A DNA stretch of 64,000 bases from Ruegeria atlantica (GCF_013032005.1 NZ_WQBE01000002.1:186001-250000), one strand, 5' to 3'; positions 26,337-35,345 are shown, counted from the first letter of the stretch. The notes: a model not told the origin generated them from the letters alone. A program made the numbers and translations.

Positions 26337-27070
26337 CCCAACAGCGCATCATAACCCCCGTCGCCGACCTGTTGCGCCGCCCGGATGGTCCGCGGGACCG
26401 GCAGCTTTTATTCGGTGACACCGTCACCGTCCTTGAAACGCAACAGGGTTGGGGCCGGATCACCGCCGACAAGGACGGTTACCCGGGATGGGTAAACCTG
26501 GATCATTTGGGGGTACCGGTGCCCGATACGCATTGGGTCACGGCGCCTGCGACCCACGCCTATGCGCAGCCAGATATGAAAAGCCCCGACCGGGTCTCGT
26601 TAAGTTTCGGCAGCAGGGTTCAGGTTCTTTCGGAAAGTGGCCGGTTTCTGGAAACTGAGCTGGGATTCATCCCCGCCGTTCATGCCAAGCGCACCGCCAT
26701 CCACCTGACCGATCCGGTTTCCGTGGCCGAACTGTTTCTGGGCACACCCTATCTTTGGGGCGGCAACAGCCGGTTCGGATTGGATTGCTCGGGTCTGGTG
26801 CAGGCTGGGCTATTGGCCTGCGGCACGCCCTGTCCCGGCGATAGCGGCGATCAAGAGCGTGAATTGGGCGAGGCCCTGCCTGCTGGGACGGAACCGAAAC
26901 GCGGCGATCTGCTGTTTTGGAAGGGACACGTCGCCTGGGTCTATGGCGAAAACATGCTGCTGCATGCCAATGCCTATCACATGGATGTGACGTTCGAGCC
27001 GATGGATCAGGCTATCACGCGTATTCTGGAACAGGGTGATGGGCCAGTGACCGCCCACAAACGGCTCTAA
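26333..27070 (+). CDS. NlpC/P60 family C40 peptidase with SH3-like domains
   Basis: 245 aa. Two N-terminal SH3b-like repeats (about 5-60 and 70-118) precede a C40 peptidase domain with catalytic Cys152 in LDCSGLVQ, His199 in KGHVAWV and His211 in LLHANAYH. These enzymes cut gamma-D-Glu-diamino acid bonds in wall peptides. No signal peptide is visible, so it may act on imported muropeptides in the cytoplasm, which suits its coupling to the M17 aminopeptidase. Its last codons overlap the convergent DUF2794 gene by 4 bases. Confidence 0.88.
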   Translation: MTQQRIITPVADLLRRPDGPRDRQLLFGDTVTVLETQQGWGRITADKDGYPGWVNLDHLGVPVPDTHWVTAPATHAYAQPDMKSPDRVSLSFGSRVQVLSESGRFLETELGFIPAVHAKRTAIHLTDPVSVAELFLGTPYLWGGNSRFGLDCSGLVQAGLLACGTPCPGDSGDQERELGEALPAGTEPKRGDLLFWKGHVAWVYGENMLLHANAYHMDVTFEPMDQAITRILEQGDGPVTAHKRL

Positions 27071-27417
27071 TCAAGATCGACCGAGCGAATCAGCTTGCGT
27101 TCCAACACCCTTAGAACCGTGCGCAAATCCTGGCCGCGTTTCAGGATGCGGCCATCCATGCCAACCACCGAATACATCCCCTGCCTTTGCCGCAGACGTG
27201 GATGTTTCTCGACCCGGTAAATCGGATGTTCTGCCGTTCGCCGAAAGATGGAAAACACCGCCATGTCGCGCAGGTTGGAAATTCCGTAATCGCGCCATTC
27301 TCCAGCGGCGACCATCCTGCCATAGACGGATAGAATATGGGACATCTCGTGCCGGTTAAACGCGACGGGCATCTGGGCCGAGTTTGCAGAAAACCGGCTG
27401 GGAGGCTGCATGTTCAT
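27067..27417 (-). CDS. DUF2794 protein
   Basis: 116 aa, matching the alphaproteobacterial DUF2794 family: FNRHEMSHILSVYGRMVAAGEWRDYG and YRVEKHPRLRQRQGMYSVVG are recognisable. Function unknown. ATG 27417 (MNMQPPSR) is favoured over 27462 since TTGGGG lies just before it and homologs begin near here. Convergent with the NlpC/P60 gene. Confidence 0.8.
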   Translation of the reverse strand: MNMQPPSRFSANSAQMPVAFNRHEMSHILSVYGRMVAAGEWRDYGISNLRDMAVFSIFRRTAEHPIYRVEKHPRLRQRQGMYSVVGMDGRILKRGQDLRTVLRVLERKLIRSVDLD

Positions 27418-27493
27418 ACCCCAAGCCTTGCCGGAAATTGCGTTTGAATCAAGCCCAAGCACAACAGGATGTGATTTTTTGGTTCGCCCTGTG

Positions 27494-29158
27494 CTAGCGC
27501 CGCCTTACCTGACGGCAGATCAGAATCACCGGCAACAGCCCCACCGCAAGGATCACCAACGAGGGCACGGCGGCACCCTCCAACCGCTCATCCGAGGCCA
27601 GCCGATACGCCTGTACCGCCAGCGTATCAAAGTTGAAGGGCCGCATGATTAGGGTGGCGGGAAGCTCTTTCATCACGTCGACAAAGACGATCAGCAGCGC
27701 CGTCAGCAGCGAGGGTGTCAGGATCGGCAAATGCACCCGTCTCAGCGTTCCCAACGGGGTCTGGCCCAGCGACCGTGCAGCGGCGTCCATGTTGACATGC
27801 ACCGTGCTTTGCCCACCCTCATAAGCGCTGAGCGCAGCGGCCAGGAAACGCACCATATAGGCCGCGATCAGCAACCAGATTGACCCGGTAACCAGCAGTC
27901 CGGTCGAGATATCGAAAGTATCGCGCATCCAAGCATCCAATGCGTTGTCGAAACTGGCAAATGGCACCAAAAGGCCCACCGCGATTACACCGCCCGGCAC
28001 TGCATAACCCAGCCGCGCGACATAACCCGTCGTGGCTGACCCTTTGCCCGGGCGCAACCGCTGATAGAACCCGATGCAAATCGCCGCAAAAACGGTGACG
28101 ACGGCGGCCGTACCTGCCAGCGTCAACGAGTTCTGGATAAACCCGATATAGCGCCGCGACAGCAGGTTCTGTTCCGATTCAAGCCCCATCTGCACCAGAA
28201 TGAACACCGGCAGCAAAAAACCCAATAGCACCGGAATGGCACACAGCGTGAACCCCGCAACTGCAAACCAACCTTTAATCTGCTGTGCTGGCAGTGGGGC
28301 GTGGCTTTTACCTGCCTGGTAATATTTTGCCTTGCCCCGCCGAGTGCGTTCGATCACTGCCAGTAGCAATGCGAAACCCAGCAGGCACATGGCCAGCTGC
28401 GCGGCGGCAGCGCGGTCTCCGATCGAAAACCAGCTGGTATAGATACCGGTGGCAAAGGTCTGGACACCGAAATAGGCCACGGTACCAAAATCAGCGATGG
28501 TCTCCATGATCGCCAGCAGGACCCCGCCGGCAATTGCCGGGCGCGCCATTGGCAAGGACACATGCCAGAACGCCAGCCAAGGGCTTTTTCCCAACGCCCG
28601 CGCGGCCAGAAAAGCGGTCGAGCTTTGCTGTAGAAAGGCGGCGCGGGCCAACAAATAGACATAAGGATACAGAACCAGGATCAGCATCACCGCCGCGCCC
28701 CCGGTCGAGCGAATCTCGGGGAACCAATAATCGCGCGGGCCCCAGCCGGTCACCTCGCGCAGGGTGGTCTGTACGATACCGGGGTGATCCAGAATGAACG
28801 TATAGGCATAGGCCAGAACATAAGCCGGAAAGGCCAGTGGCAAGACCAGTGCGATCTCAAGAAAGCGGACGCCCGGAAAGCGGGTCATCGTCACCAGCCA
28901 AGCCGCGCCCACACCGATGGACAAGGTGCCAATGGCGACCAGAACCACCAAAATCAACGTTGTTAGCGCATAGCCGGGCAGAACCGTATCCAGCAGGTGT
29001 GAGATCGTTTCCGTCCCACCCGTCACTGCCGCAAGCACAACCGCAATCATCGGCAGCAGACAGGCTGCTGCCACCAGATAGGCCACCACGGCCACCAACC
29101 GGGTGCCAAACACGCCCCGATTGCGCGTTCCGTGTTCTGAGTATTCGATTTCAGCCAT
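27494..29158 (-). CDS. Iron(III)-type ABC transporter permease, two fused permease domains
   Basis: 554 aa with about 12 membrane segments. Two binding-protein-dependent permease units are visible, each with an EAA-like loop (RALGKSPWLAFWHVSLPMARPAI and RSLGQTPLGTLRRVHLPIL). This is the FbpB/SfuB architecture that moves Fe3+ across the inner membrane. No binding protein or ATPase gene is next to it, so partners must lie elsewhere. A near-palindrome upstream could be an iron-responsive operator. It is isolated from the upstream Liv-type array by a strong terminator. Confidence 0.88.
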   Translation of the reverse strand: MAEIEYSEHGTRNRGVFGTRLVAVVAYLVAAACLLPMIAVVLAAVTGGTETISHLLDTVLPGYALTTLILVVLVAIGTLSIGVGAAWLVTMTRFPGVRFLEIALVLPLAFPAYVLAYAYTFILDHPGIVQTTLREVTGWGPRDYWFPEIRSTGGAAVMLILVLYPYVYLLARAAFLQQSSTAFLAARALGKSPWLAFWHVSLPMARPAIAGGVLLAIMETIADFGTVAYFGVQTFATGIYTSWFSIGDRAAAAQLAMCLLGFALLLAVIERTRRGKAKYYQAGKSHAPLPAQQIKGWFAVAGFTLCAIPVLLGFLLPVFILVQMGLESEQNLLSRRYIGFIQNSLTLAGTAAVVTVFAAICIGFYQRLRPGKGSATTGYVARLGYAVPGGVIAVGLLVPFASFDNALDAWMRDTFDISTGLLVTGSIWLLIAAYMVRFLAAALSAYEGGQSTVHVNMDAAARSLGQTPLGTLRRVHLPILTPSLLTALLIVFVDVMKELPATLIMRPFNFDTLAVQAYRLASDERLEGAAVPSLVILAVGLLPVILICRQVRRR

Positions 29159-29196
29159 GTTTCCGGTGTTACAGGCAAAGAGGCGCAGGTTTCGCC

Positions 29197-29210
29197 TTTA
29201 ATCGACTAAA
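29197..29210. promoter_or_regulatory. Near-palindrome upstream of the iron-type permease
   Basis: TTTAATCGACTAAA is symmetric apart from one base pair and lies about 40 bases before the permease start. TTTA-N6-TAAA half-sites recall alphaproteobacterial iron-response elements, but I cannot assign it to Fur, Irr or RirA. Confidence 0.3.
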
Positions 29211-29242
29211 ATGCTAAGAAACACCAGTAGGCAAAGGAACAA

Positions 29243-29267
29243 TTCTGCGGCACAAACTGCCGCAGAA
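29243..29267 (-). terminator. Terminator of the ligase/Liv-type operon
   Basis: A perfect 10-bp stem TTCTGCGGCA/TGCCGCAGAA with a 5-base loop is followed on the minus strand by a U-rich stretch. It lies 12 bases past the PaaK-like stop. Confidence 0.85.
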
Positions 29268-29279
29268 CCCTTTGTTGGA

Positions 29280-30500
29280 CTATTCGTAAACGCGCTGATC
29301 CTCGATCACCAACCCGTCCTTGGGCAGCGAACCGGGGGCCACAACCTCAATCGCGCCTTTCAGTTTCAGCACTTCAATTACGGATTTGGCATAGGTCACG
29401 TCATCGTCGCGTGGACTTTCGATCTGAACGGTCATCGTGTCCATTTCCCCCTGTCGCGCGGCGATGACACGGGCTTTGACGATCTCTGAATGTTTGTCGA
29501 CCAGCGCGGCCACCTGTTCAGGACGCACGAACATGCCTTTGATCTTGGTGGTCTGATCGGCCCGTCCCATCCAACCCTTGATACGCAGGTTGGTGCGGCC
29601 ACAAGGCGATTGTCCGGGCATGATCGCGGACATATCACCGGTGGCAAACCGGATCAGCGGATAATCTGGGTTTAGCGAGGTCACCACGACCTCACCCACC
29701 TCACCCGTTGCAACCGGGGTGCCTGTGCCGGGCGTGACGATTTCGACAATCACATGCTCGTCGATGATCATTCCCTCCATCGCGTGGCTTTCATAGGCGA
29801 TATTGCCCAGATCGGCGGTGGCATAACATTGCAGACAGGAAATACCCCGGTCGGCATAATCCTGACGCAGCGATGGGAACAGTGCGCCACCACCCACCAC
29901 GGCAGAAGAAAAGTTCAGCTCCACGCCCATCTCATCCGCTTTGTCCAGAATGACCTTCAGGTAATCCGGAGTACCCGCATAAGACGTACACCCCACATCA
30001 CGCGCCGCAGTGACCTGCAGCTCGGTCTGGCCGGTACCGGCGGGCAGCACAGCGGCCCCAACAGCCCGCGCACCACTTTCAAAAATCATCCCAGCCGGGG
30101 TCAGGTGATAGCCAAAACAGTTATGGACGATATCGCCGGGTCCTACGCCTGCCGCATGCAGGAACCGGCCCATGCGCCACCAATCGGGATCAGTGCTGCC
30201 GGGCTCATAAATCGGGCCCGGGGACTGGAAAACATGGTGAAAATGCCGCGCCGGTGTGACCGTGAACCCACCAAACGGCGGCCGCGCCGCCTGTGCCTGC
30301 GCCAGTTCAGATTTGCGCAGCACTGGCAGTTTCACCAGATCCTCGGCCGAGGCAACAGCACTGCAATCAACCCCTGCCAGATGCGCCGCAAAACCGGGCG
30401 CGGACAACGCCCGCTGAATTTGAACACGCAGCGCCTGCGCCTGATCGGCAGCGCGCTCGTCGGCTGAACGGGTCTCGAGCGCGTCGTAGTAATTCGTCAT
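29280..30500 (-). CDS. PaaK-like acyl/aryl-CoA ligase (AMP-forming)
   Basis: 406-aa ANL-superfamily enzyme of the phenylacetate-CoA ligase group. Seen: VFQSPGPIYEPGS (a variant of the Ser/Thr/Gly P-loop), CYATADLGNIAYES (adenine-binding), FATGDMSAIM with Asp, and the C-terminal GRADQTTKIKGMFVRPEQV hinge. It should activate a carboxylic acid to its CoA thioester. Start 30500 follows GGAGGATCTGGTC. It is the last gene of the Liv-type array, 19 bases after livF, which implies that the imported acid is its substrate. The substrate is unknown; PaaK itself is slightly longer. Confidence 0.85.
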   Translation of the reverse strand: MTNYYDALETRSADERAADQAQALRVQIQRALSAPGFAAHLAGVDCSAVASAEDLVKLPVLRKSELAQAQAARPPFGGFTVTPARHFHHVFQSPGPIYEPGSTDPDWWRMGRFLHAAGVGPGDIVHNCFGYHLTPAGMIFESGARAVGAAVLPAGTGQTELQVTAARDVGCTSYAGTPDYLKVILDKADEMGVELNFSSAVVGGGALFPSLRQDYADRGISCLQCYATADLGNIAYESHAMEGMIIDEHVIVEIVTPGTGTPVATGEVGEVVVTSLNPDYPLIRFATGDMSAIMPGQSPCGRTNLRIKGWMGRADQTTKIKGMFVRPEQVAALVDKHSEIVKARVIAARQGEMDTMTVQIESPRDDDVTYAKSVIEVLKLKGAIEVVAPGSLPKDGLVIEDQRVYE

Positions 30501-30519
30501 GACCAGATCCTCCATCCGC

Positions 30520-31353
30520 TTACAGCCACCTTTTGCGGCGGCGGTATGAGCGCACGTCACGGAAGCTTTTGCGCCCCTCGTCGGACATGCCCAGATAAAA
30601 CTCTTTCACATCCGGGTTTTCGCGTAGATCGGCCGCCGGGCCGTCCATCACAACACGCCCCGATTCCAGAATGTATCCGTAATGTGCAAACCGCAGCGCC
30701 ACATTGGTGTTCTGTTCGGCCAGCAGGAAGGACACGCCCTCTTTCTCGTTCAAATCCTTAACGATGCCGAAAATCTCTTCGACCAGCTGCGGCGCAAGAC
30801 CCATCGAAGGCTCATCCAGCAGGATCGTTTCTGGGCGCGACATCAAAGCCCGACCCATCGCCACCATCTGCTGTTCCCCGCCCGAGGTATAGCCCGCCTG
30901 CGACCGGCGCCGTTCTGCGAGACGCGGGAAATAGGAATACACAAGTTCAAGATCCTGCTGGATCGCCGCGTTGCCATCCTTGCGAGTATAGGCCCCGGTC
31001 AGCAGATTTTCCTCGACCGTCAGGTGTTCAAAGCAATGGCGGCCTTCCATCACCTGAATGACGCCCTTTTCCACCAGATCGGCCGGATCGCTTTCATGCA
31101 CGCTGGTGCCGCGATAGGTGATCGTACCCTTGGTGACCTCGCCCCGTTCGGACTGCAGCAGGTTCGACACCGCCTTGAGCGTCGTGGTCTTGCCCGCCCC
31201 GTTGCCGCCCAGCAAGGCGGTGATCCCACCCTTGGGCACGGTCAGGCTGACGCCCTTCAGCACAAGAATGACGTGGTTGTAGATCACCTCGATATTGTTG
31301 ACCTCCAACAGGGTTTCGGCCTGTACATCGGTGGTTTGTGCCGCATCCAGCAT
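30520..31353 (-). CDS. livF: Branched-chain/organic-acid ABC transporter ATPase (LivF type)
   Basis: 277 aa. Walker A GGNGAGKTTTLKAV, signature segment SGGEQQMVAMGRAL (YTSGGEQQ), Walker B ILLDEPSMGLAP and the LivF feature EEIFGIVKDL. It powers the LivHM-type permease with LivG. ATG 31353 has GGGAG at proper spacing; the TTG at 31359 is disfavoured. The stop of the patatin-like gene lies 2 bases before. The tail after residue 245 is longer than in E. coli LivF and is basic. Confidence 0.92.
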   Translation of the reverse strand: MLDAAQTTDVQAETLLEVNNIEVIYNHVILVLKGVSLTVPKGGITALLGGNGAGKTTTLKAVSNLLQSERGEVTKGTITYRGTSVHESDPADLVEKGVIQVMEGRHCFEHLTVEENLLTGAYTRKDGNAAIQQDLELVYSYFPRLAERRRSQAGYTSGGEQQMVAMGRALMSRPETILLDEPSMGLAPQLVEEIFGIVKDLNEKEGVSFLLAEQNTNVALRFAHYGYILESGRVVMDGPAADLRENPDVKEFYLGMSDEGRKSFRDVRSYRRRKRWL

Positions 31354-31355
31354 CG

Positions 31356-32585
31356 TCAACTCCCGTAGATTTCGTTGATCTTGCGCTCCAACTCAGCCGC
31401 GGTCAGCCACGGGATGGGTTGAGAGCTTGTCATGTTCTTCCCCGCCTCGAACAAGGCCCCGGTGATACATTTGTCAAAAAGGGGTTCGGGGTTCTTGCAA
31501 TTGAGCGCGGGCAGTTCAGGCGCAACCAATGCCTTAAAGGTCCAAGAGGGGTTCTGTTTCACAACGCGAAGGGTTCGGTCGATCGACTCGCGAAATCCCT
31601 GATCGGTGACCAGTTGGAAATTCCGGCCTGCCAACGCGAGGATACCGGGTCCTGGGTCCTTTTCCGCGACAACCAGGTCACCGTTCACCAGCAAAGTTAC
31701 CCGAACGTCAAATTGTTGGCCTGTGCGCTGCGTAGCTGTTTGCTGACCTTTAGCCAGGCCTTCCAGAAACACATGCTGGCGCACACCTGCATCCGCGTAT
31801 AGGTCCCCATTGATCTTGCGAGGCGGGAACAGAACCGGAATGGCCGAGCTGGCCAGAACCGCCTCGGACACGCAATCCTCTTTTGTCGCGAAATCATCTG
31901 GGGTGGTGGCCAGATACTGACCGATATCCATGATGTCGAACCGCCCGGTTTTCAGATTGACCGCGCCGACCACCACGCTGTTGACCTCTTGCCCGGATTG
32001 GCCCGGGTCGGCCCGCTTGGCGATACGATCCAGCAGAGGTTCGTCAATTTCACTTTCGACCAGCCGTTTCAGCTTTTTGGTGCTGAAGACAGAACTGGCC
32101 AAAGGAATCGGTGGCACGATTTGCAGCGACAGCACATCGTTCAAATTGATCCTGGTATTGGATTTCAGGCGCGCGTCAAACGCCGATCCCGCAAATGCCA
32201 GAGGGGTAATCAACGCCCCGGCGCTGGCCCCGGTCACGACGTTGAAGTCTGGCCTGCCGTTTTCTGTCCAGCCCGTCAGAACGCCTGATGAGAAGGCACC
32301 ATATTGCCCACCGGTGGTCATAGCCAGAATTTCGACGGGAATGCCCCGCCCATCGCGGTCAAGGTCTGCACGTTGCGCGGCCTGACCTTCGAACACCCGG
32401 GCAAACAGATCCGCAGTCGCATCCACATTCGGCGCTGAGCTGCGCCCGACAACGGATTTCGCCGGAACAAAATCTCGGACAAGCCCGGTGCAGGTCGGCC
32501 CGTCGATCTCGGGCGCGCTGCACGCAGCAAGCCCAAGTACCGCACTCAGCACTATCCCTGTTCTTATCCGGAGAAACTCCAGCAT
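31356..32585 (-). CDS. Patatin-like phospholipase, predicted lipoprotein
   Basis: 409 aa. A lipobox LGLAAC near residue 22 predicts lipidation. The patatin core is visible: TTGGQYGAFSSGVLTGW (oxyanion glycines), the nucleophile Ser in VVTGASAGALITPL, and DAGVRQHVF replacing the usual DGG near 270. It should hydrolyse acyl esters at the cell envelope. Its place between the binding protein and livF of a transport operon is unusual and suggests that it releases the acid that the system imports. AGGA precedes ATG 32585. Expression is probably lowered by the hairpin just upstream. Confidence 0.83.
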   Translation of the reverse strand: MLEFLRIRTGIVLSAVLGLAACSAPEIDGPTCTGLVRDFVPAKSVVGRSSAPNVDATADLFARVFEGQAAQRADLDRDGRGIPVEILAMTTGGQYGAFSSGVLTGWTENGRPDFNVVTGASAGALITPLAFAGSAFDARLKSNTRINLNDVLSLQIVPPIPLASSVFSTKKLKRLVESEIDEPLLDRIAKRADPGQSGQEVNSVVVGAVNLKTGRFDIMDIGQYLATTPDDFATKEDCVSEAVLASSAIPVLFPPRKINGDLYADAGVRQHVFLEGLAKGQQTATQRTGQQFDVRVTLLVNGDLVVAEKDPGPGILALAGRNFQLVTDQGFRESIDRTLRVVKQNPSWTFKALVAPELPALNCKNPEPLFDKCITGALFEAGKNMTSSQPIPWLTAAELERKINEIYGS

Positions 32586-32610
32586 CACCGCCTGTCCTTG
32601 TTTGGGGGTT

Positions 32611-32642
32611 GGGGCGGCGGATCACCGCCACCCCTTTTTTTT
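32611..32642. terminator. Intercistronic hairpin behind the binding-protein gene
   Basis: Arms 32611-32620 and 32625-32634 form a GC-rich stem, 8 bases beyond the binding-protein stop on the minus strand. On the plus strand it is followed by eight T. For the minus operon it can protect the 3' end of the binding-protein mRNA and thin out transcription downstream; for antisense transcripts it is a full terminator. Confidence 0.6.
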
Positions 32643-32650
32643 GTTGCGCT

Positions 32651-33934
32651 TTAGTTGCAGCGCCCCTCGAGGTTGTTTTCCGACGCGTAAGCTGCGGAAT
32701 CCTCGTCGATAAGCGCACCGATCACGTCACCATCTGTTGGTTTGAAGTCAGAAATCAGCGACCAGGTCTTGTTCGCCGCGTCCCACTGCGTCACACCAAC
32801 CAGAGCGTCGCCGCCGTGGTTTTTGCACGAGACCGAGAAGGTCGGACCAAAGTTCGGCAGGCCCAGCTCAGCCATTTTCTCTTCGGTCATTTCAAGCGCT
32901 TCCATACCGTCACGCATGTCAGCCGGAGTGATTTCGGCATTGCCCGAAAGCTCTTGTGCTTTCTTAATGGCTTCTGCAGCCAGCACCGCAGCGTAAAGGC
33001 CACGGTTATACAGTACCGTCCCAACCTGATCGCCTGCACCGGCAGCCTTGCCAGAATCGACCACATATTGTTGCAGGTCAGCAAAGACCGGGAAATCCGT
33101 GCCCACATTGTGGAAGGTCAGCGCCTTGTAGCCATTCGCGGCCTCACCCGCAGGCACAACGTCATTTTCCGAGCCGGACCACCAGATACCGATGAAATTC
33201 TCCATCGGGAAGCGGATGTTCGCGGCTTCCTGTACCGCAACCTGGTTCATGACGCCCCAGCCCCACATCAAGACATAGTCAGGACGGTCGCGGCGGATCT
33301 GCAGCCATTGCGATTTCTGCTCTTGACCGGGGTGATCAACCGGTAGGGCCGCGAGCTCAAAGCCGTGCTTCTTGGACAGTTCTTCCAGCGTGCGGATCGG
33401 CTCCTTGCCGTAGGCCGAATTGTGGTAGACAAGAGCAATTTTCTTGCCGCTCAGATCGCCACCGTTTTCTTCCAACAGATAGTTGATCGCACCTGAGGCC
33501 CCGTCCCAATAGTTGGCCGGATAGTTGAACGTATGGCTAAAAACGTCGCCATTCTTAGCCGAAGTCCGGCCATATCCCATCGTGTGCAGCGGGATATTGT
33601 CCGCGGTCACTTTTGGAATCAACTGATAGGTGATGCCCGTCGAGAGCGGTTGATACACCAACGCGCCTTCGCCCTTGGTTGATTCGTAGCACTCAACCCC
33701 TTTTTCGGTGTTGTAGCCGGTTTCGCATTCGACCACGCGGATCGGCACGCCGCCAATGCCGCCATCCCGTTCGTTCAACAGGGTGAAATAGTCGTTATAC
33801 CCGTCCGAAAACGGAATGCCGCCAGCTGCATAGGGCCCAGTCCGGTAGCTGAGATCAGGGATTACCAAATCCGCCAGAGCCGGTCCTGCGGCCATCAGGG
33901 CGCCAAGCGCCGCGGTTGCCAGTGTCAATTTCAT
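32651..33934 (-). CDS. ABC transporter substrate-binding protein (Liv/urea-type)
   Basis: 427 aa. Signal peptide MKLTLATAALGALMAAGPALA with a cleavage site after ALA, then a type I periplasmic binding fold (Peripla_BP_6). It holds GGIGGVPIRVVECETGYNTEKGV in the family position, and Cys residues that may form disulfides (about 69/76, and two near the C-terminus). It captures the ligand for LivH/LivM. Sequence does not give the ligand; two CoA ligases in the operon favour a carboxylic acid over an amino acid. GGAGGAG stands before ATG 33934; the longer frame to 34081 is rejected. Confidence 0.9.
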   Translation of the reverse strand: MKLTLATAALGALMAAGPALADLVIPDLSYRTGPYAAGGIPFSDGYNDYFTLLNERDGGIGGVPIRVVECETGYNTEKGVECYESTKGEGALVYQPLSTGITYQLIPKVTADNIPLHTMGYGRTSAKNGDVFSHTFNYPANYWDGASGAINYLLEENGGDLSGKKIALVYHNSAYGKEPIRTLEELSKKHGFELAALPVDHPGQEQKSQWLQIRRDRPDYVLMWGWGVMNQVAVQEAANIRFPMENFIGIWWSGSENDVVPAGEAANGYKALTFHNVGTDFPVFADLQQYVVDSGKAAGAGDQVGTVLYNRGLYAAVLAAEAIKKAQELSGNAEITPADMRDGMEALEMTEEKMAELGLPNFGPTFSVSCKNHGGDALVGVTQWDAANKTWSLISDFKPTDGDVIGALIDEDSAAYASENNLEGRCN

Positions 33935-34007
33935 CGGGTGTCTCCTCCCTTGGTTGGTCCGATGTTGGGGTCGGGCTTTGCACCCGTTATCTGATTGGGC
34001 CTGCCCC

Positions 34008-35084
34008 TTAGTGCGGGAACGGCCAGAGTCTGAGTTTCTCTTTCGCCACGCGCCAAAGCTGCGCCAGACCGTGTGGCTCAAGGATCAGGAACATGATGAT
34101 CAGCGCGCCGACAATCACCAGCTGCAGATGCGCCACAATATCGGTGGGCCAGCCCAGCCAATCGGCGCCAACAACTTTCAGCACCACGGGCAGCAACACC
34201 AGAAACGCAGCGCCCGCAAAGGATCCGAAAATAGACCCTAACCCGCCAATAATGATCATGAACAGCACCAGAAATGATTTCTGAATGCCAAAGACCTCAC
34301 CCACTTCGACAGCGCCCAAATAGACGGCAAAGAACAGCGCCCCGGCGATGCCCACAAAGAACGAGCTGACGGCAAAAGCGGTCAGTTTCGCCTTCAGCGG
34401 GTTCACCCCGATGATCTCGGCGGCGATATCCATGTCGCGGATCGCCATCCAGCTGCGCCCCGTGGTGCCACGCGTCAGGTTGCGCGCAATGATCGCGCTG
34501 ACCGACAGGAAGATCAGGCAGAACAGATAGGTGGCCCAGGCCGGTGCATTCGGGCCGGTGATGATGATGCCGAACACGTCACGCTCGGGCGCGTTGATCT
34601 GGCCCGAAGCGGAATAGTTGTAGAACCACGGTACGCGGTTGAAAAGCCAGACCAGAAAGAACTGCGCGGCCAGGGTTGCCACCGCCAGATAGAACCCCTT
34701 GATCCGCAGGCTTGGCAGGCCGAACAGCACGCCGACAATGGCGGTGATCCCGCCCGCCAGAATGACATGTATGAACATGCTGACATCCGGGAACGCGGTC
34801 ATCAGCTTGTAGCAGGCATAGGCCCCCACGGCCATGAACCCCCCGGTGCCCAAGCTGACCTGACCGCAATAGCCCACCAGAATGTTCAACCCGATCGCTG
34901 CAATCGCGTAGATCAGAAACGGCAACAGCAACGCATTGGCCCAGTAATCATTGATGAGGAACGGAATAATCCCAAAGGCCACGGCCAGCACGACATAGTA
35001 CCGATACCGGTCGAACTTGATCGGAAAGGTCTGGTTGTCATCGATGTAGGAGGTTTTGAAATCCCCGGCCTCACGGTAGAACAT
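34008..35084 (-). CDS. livM: ABC transporter permease, LivM type
   Basis: 358-aa inner-membrane protein with about 9-10 hydrophobic segments. LivM markers: GLNILVGYCGQVSLGTGGFMAVGAYA, SLRIKGFYLAVATLAAQ, and the EAA-like loop GINPLKAKLTAFAVSSFFVG (here GVNPLK). GGGAG precedes its ATG. It works with LivH in the membrane. It starts 3 bases after the stop of a small membrane protein gene that, unusually, splits livH from livM. Confidence 0.92.
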   Translation of the reverse strand: MFYREAGDFKTSYIDDNQTFPIKFDRYRYYVVLAVAFGIIPFLINDYWANALLLPFLIYAIAAIGLNILVGYCGQVSLGTGGFMAVGAYACYKLMTAFPDVSMFIHVILAGGITAIVGVLFGLPSLRIKGFYLAVATLAAQFFLVWLFNRVPWFYNYSASGQINAPERDVFGIIITGPNAPAWATYLFCLIFLSVSAIIARNLTRGTTGRSWMAIRDMDIAAEIIGVNPLKAKLTAFAVSSFFVGIAGALFFAVYLGAVEVGEVFGIQKSFLVLFMIIIGGLGSIFGSFAGAAFLVLLPVVLKVVGADWLGWPTDIVAHLQLVIVGALIIMFLILEPHGLAQLWRVAKEKLRLWPFPH

Positions 35085-35087
35085 AAC

Positions 35088-35345
35088 TTACTTCTCCCAC
35101 TCTTCCTGTGCCCGGTTACGAGCCTCGGCATCCAGTTGGTTTGTGCCCTTGGCGTATCCGCTCGCCTCGGAGTTGCGCACCAGTTTCATGTAGGCCAGAA
35201 CGCCCGTGATCAGCCCGGCAAAAGCCAGTATCGCGGCCACGACCAGCTGGCTTTCGGTCAGATCTTCCGAGGTGACGGCGATATAGCCAAAGGCCCAGAA
35301 CCCTGCCCATGCGATGACGTTGATGATGGCGATCAGTTTGGTCAT
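35088..35345 (-). CDS. Small membrane protein between livH and livM (second)
   Basis: 85 aa with two hydrophobic segments (about residues 3-23 and 32-55) and a charged C-terminal tail rich in Glu and Arg. No family recognised. Its ATG overlaps the stop of the preceding small gene (ATGA), and livM follows 3 bases later, so it is clearly translated in the operon. It could be an accessory subunit that stabilises the permease, as small proteins do in other transporters; that is inference. Confidence 0.75.
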   Translation of the reverse strand: MTKLIAIINVIAWAGFWAFGYIAVTSEDLTESQLVVAAILAFAGLITGVLAYMKLVRNSEASGYAKGTNQLDAEARNRAQEEWEK

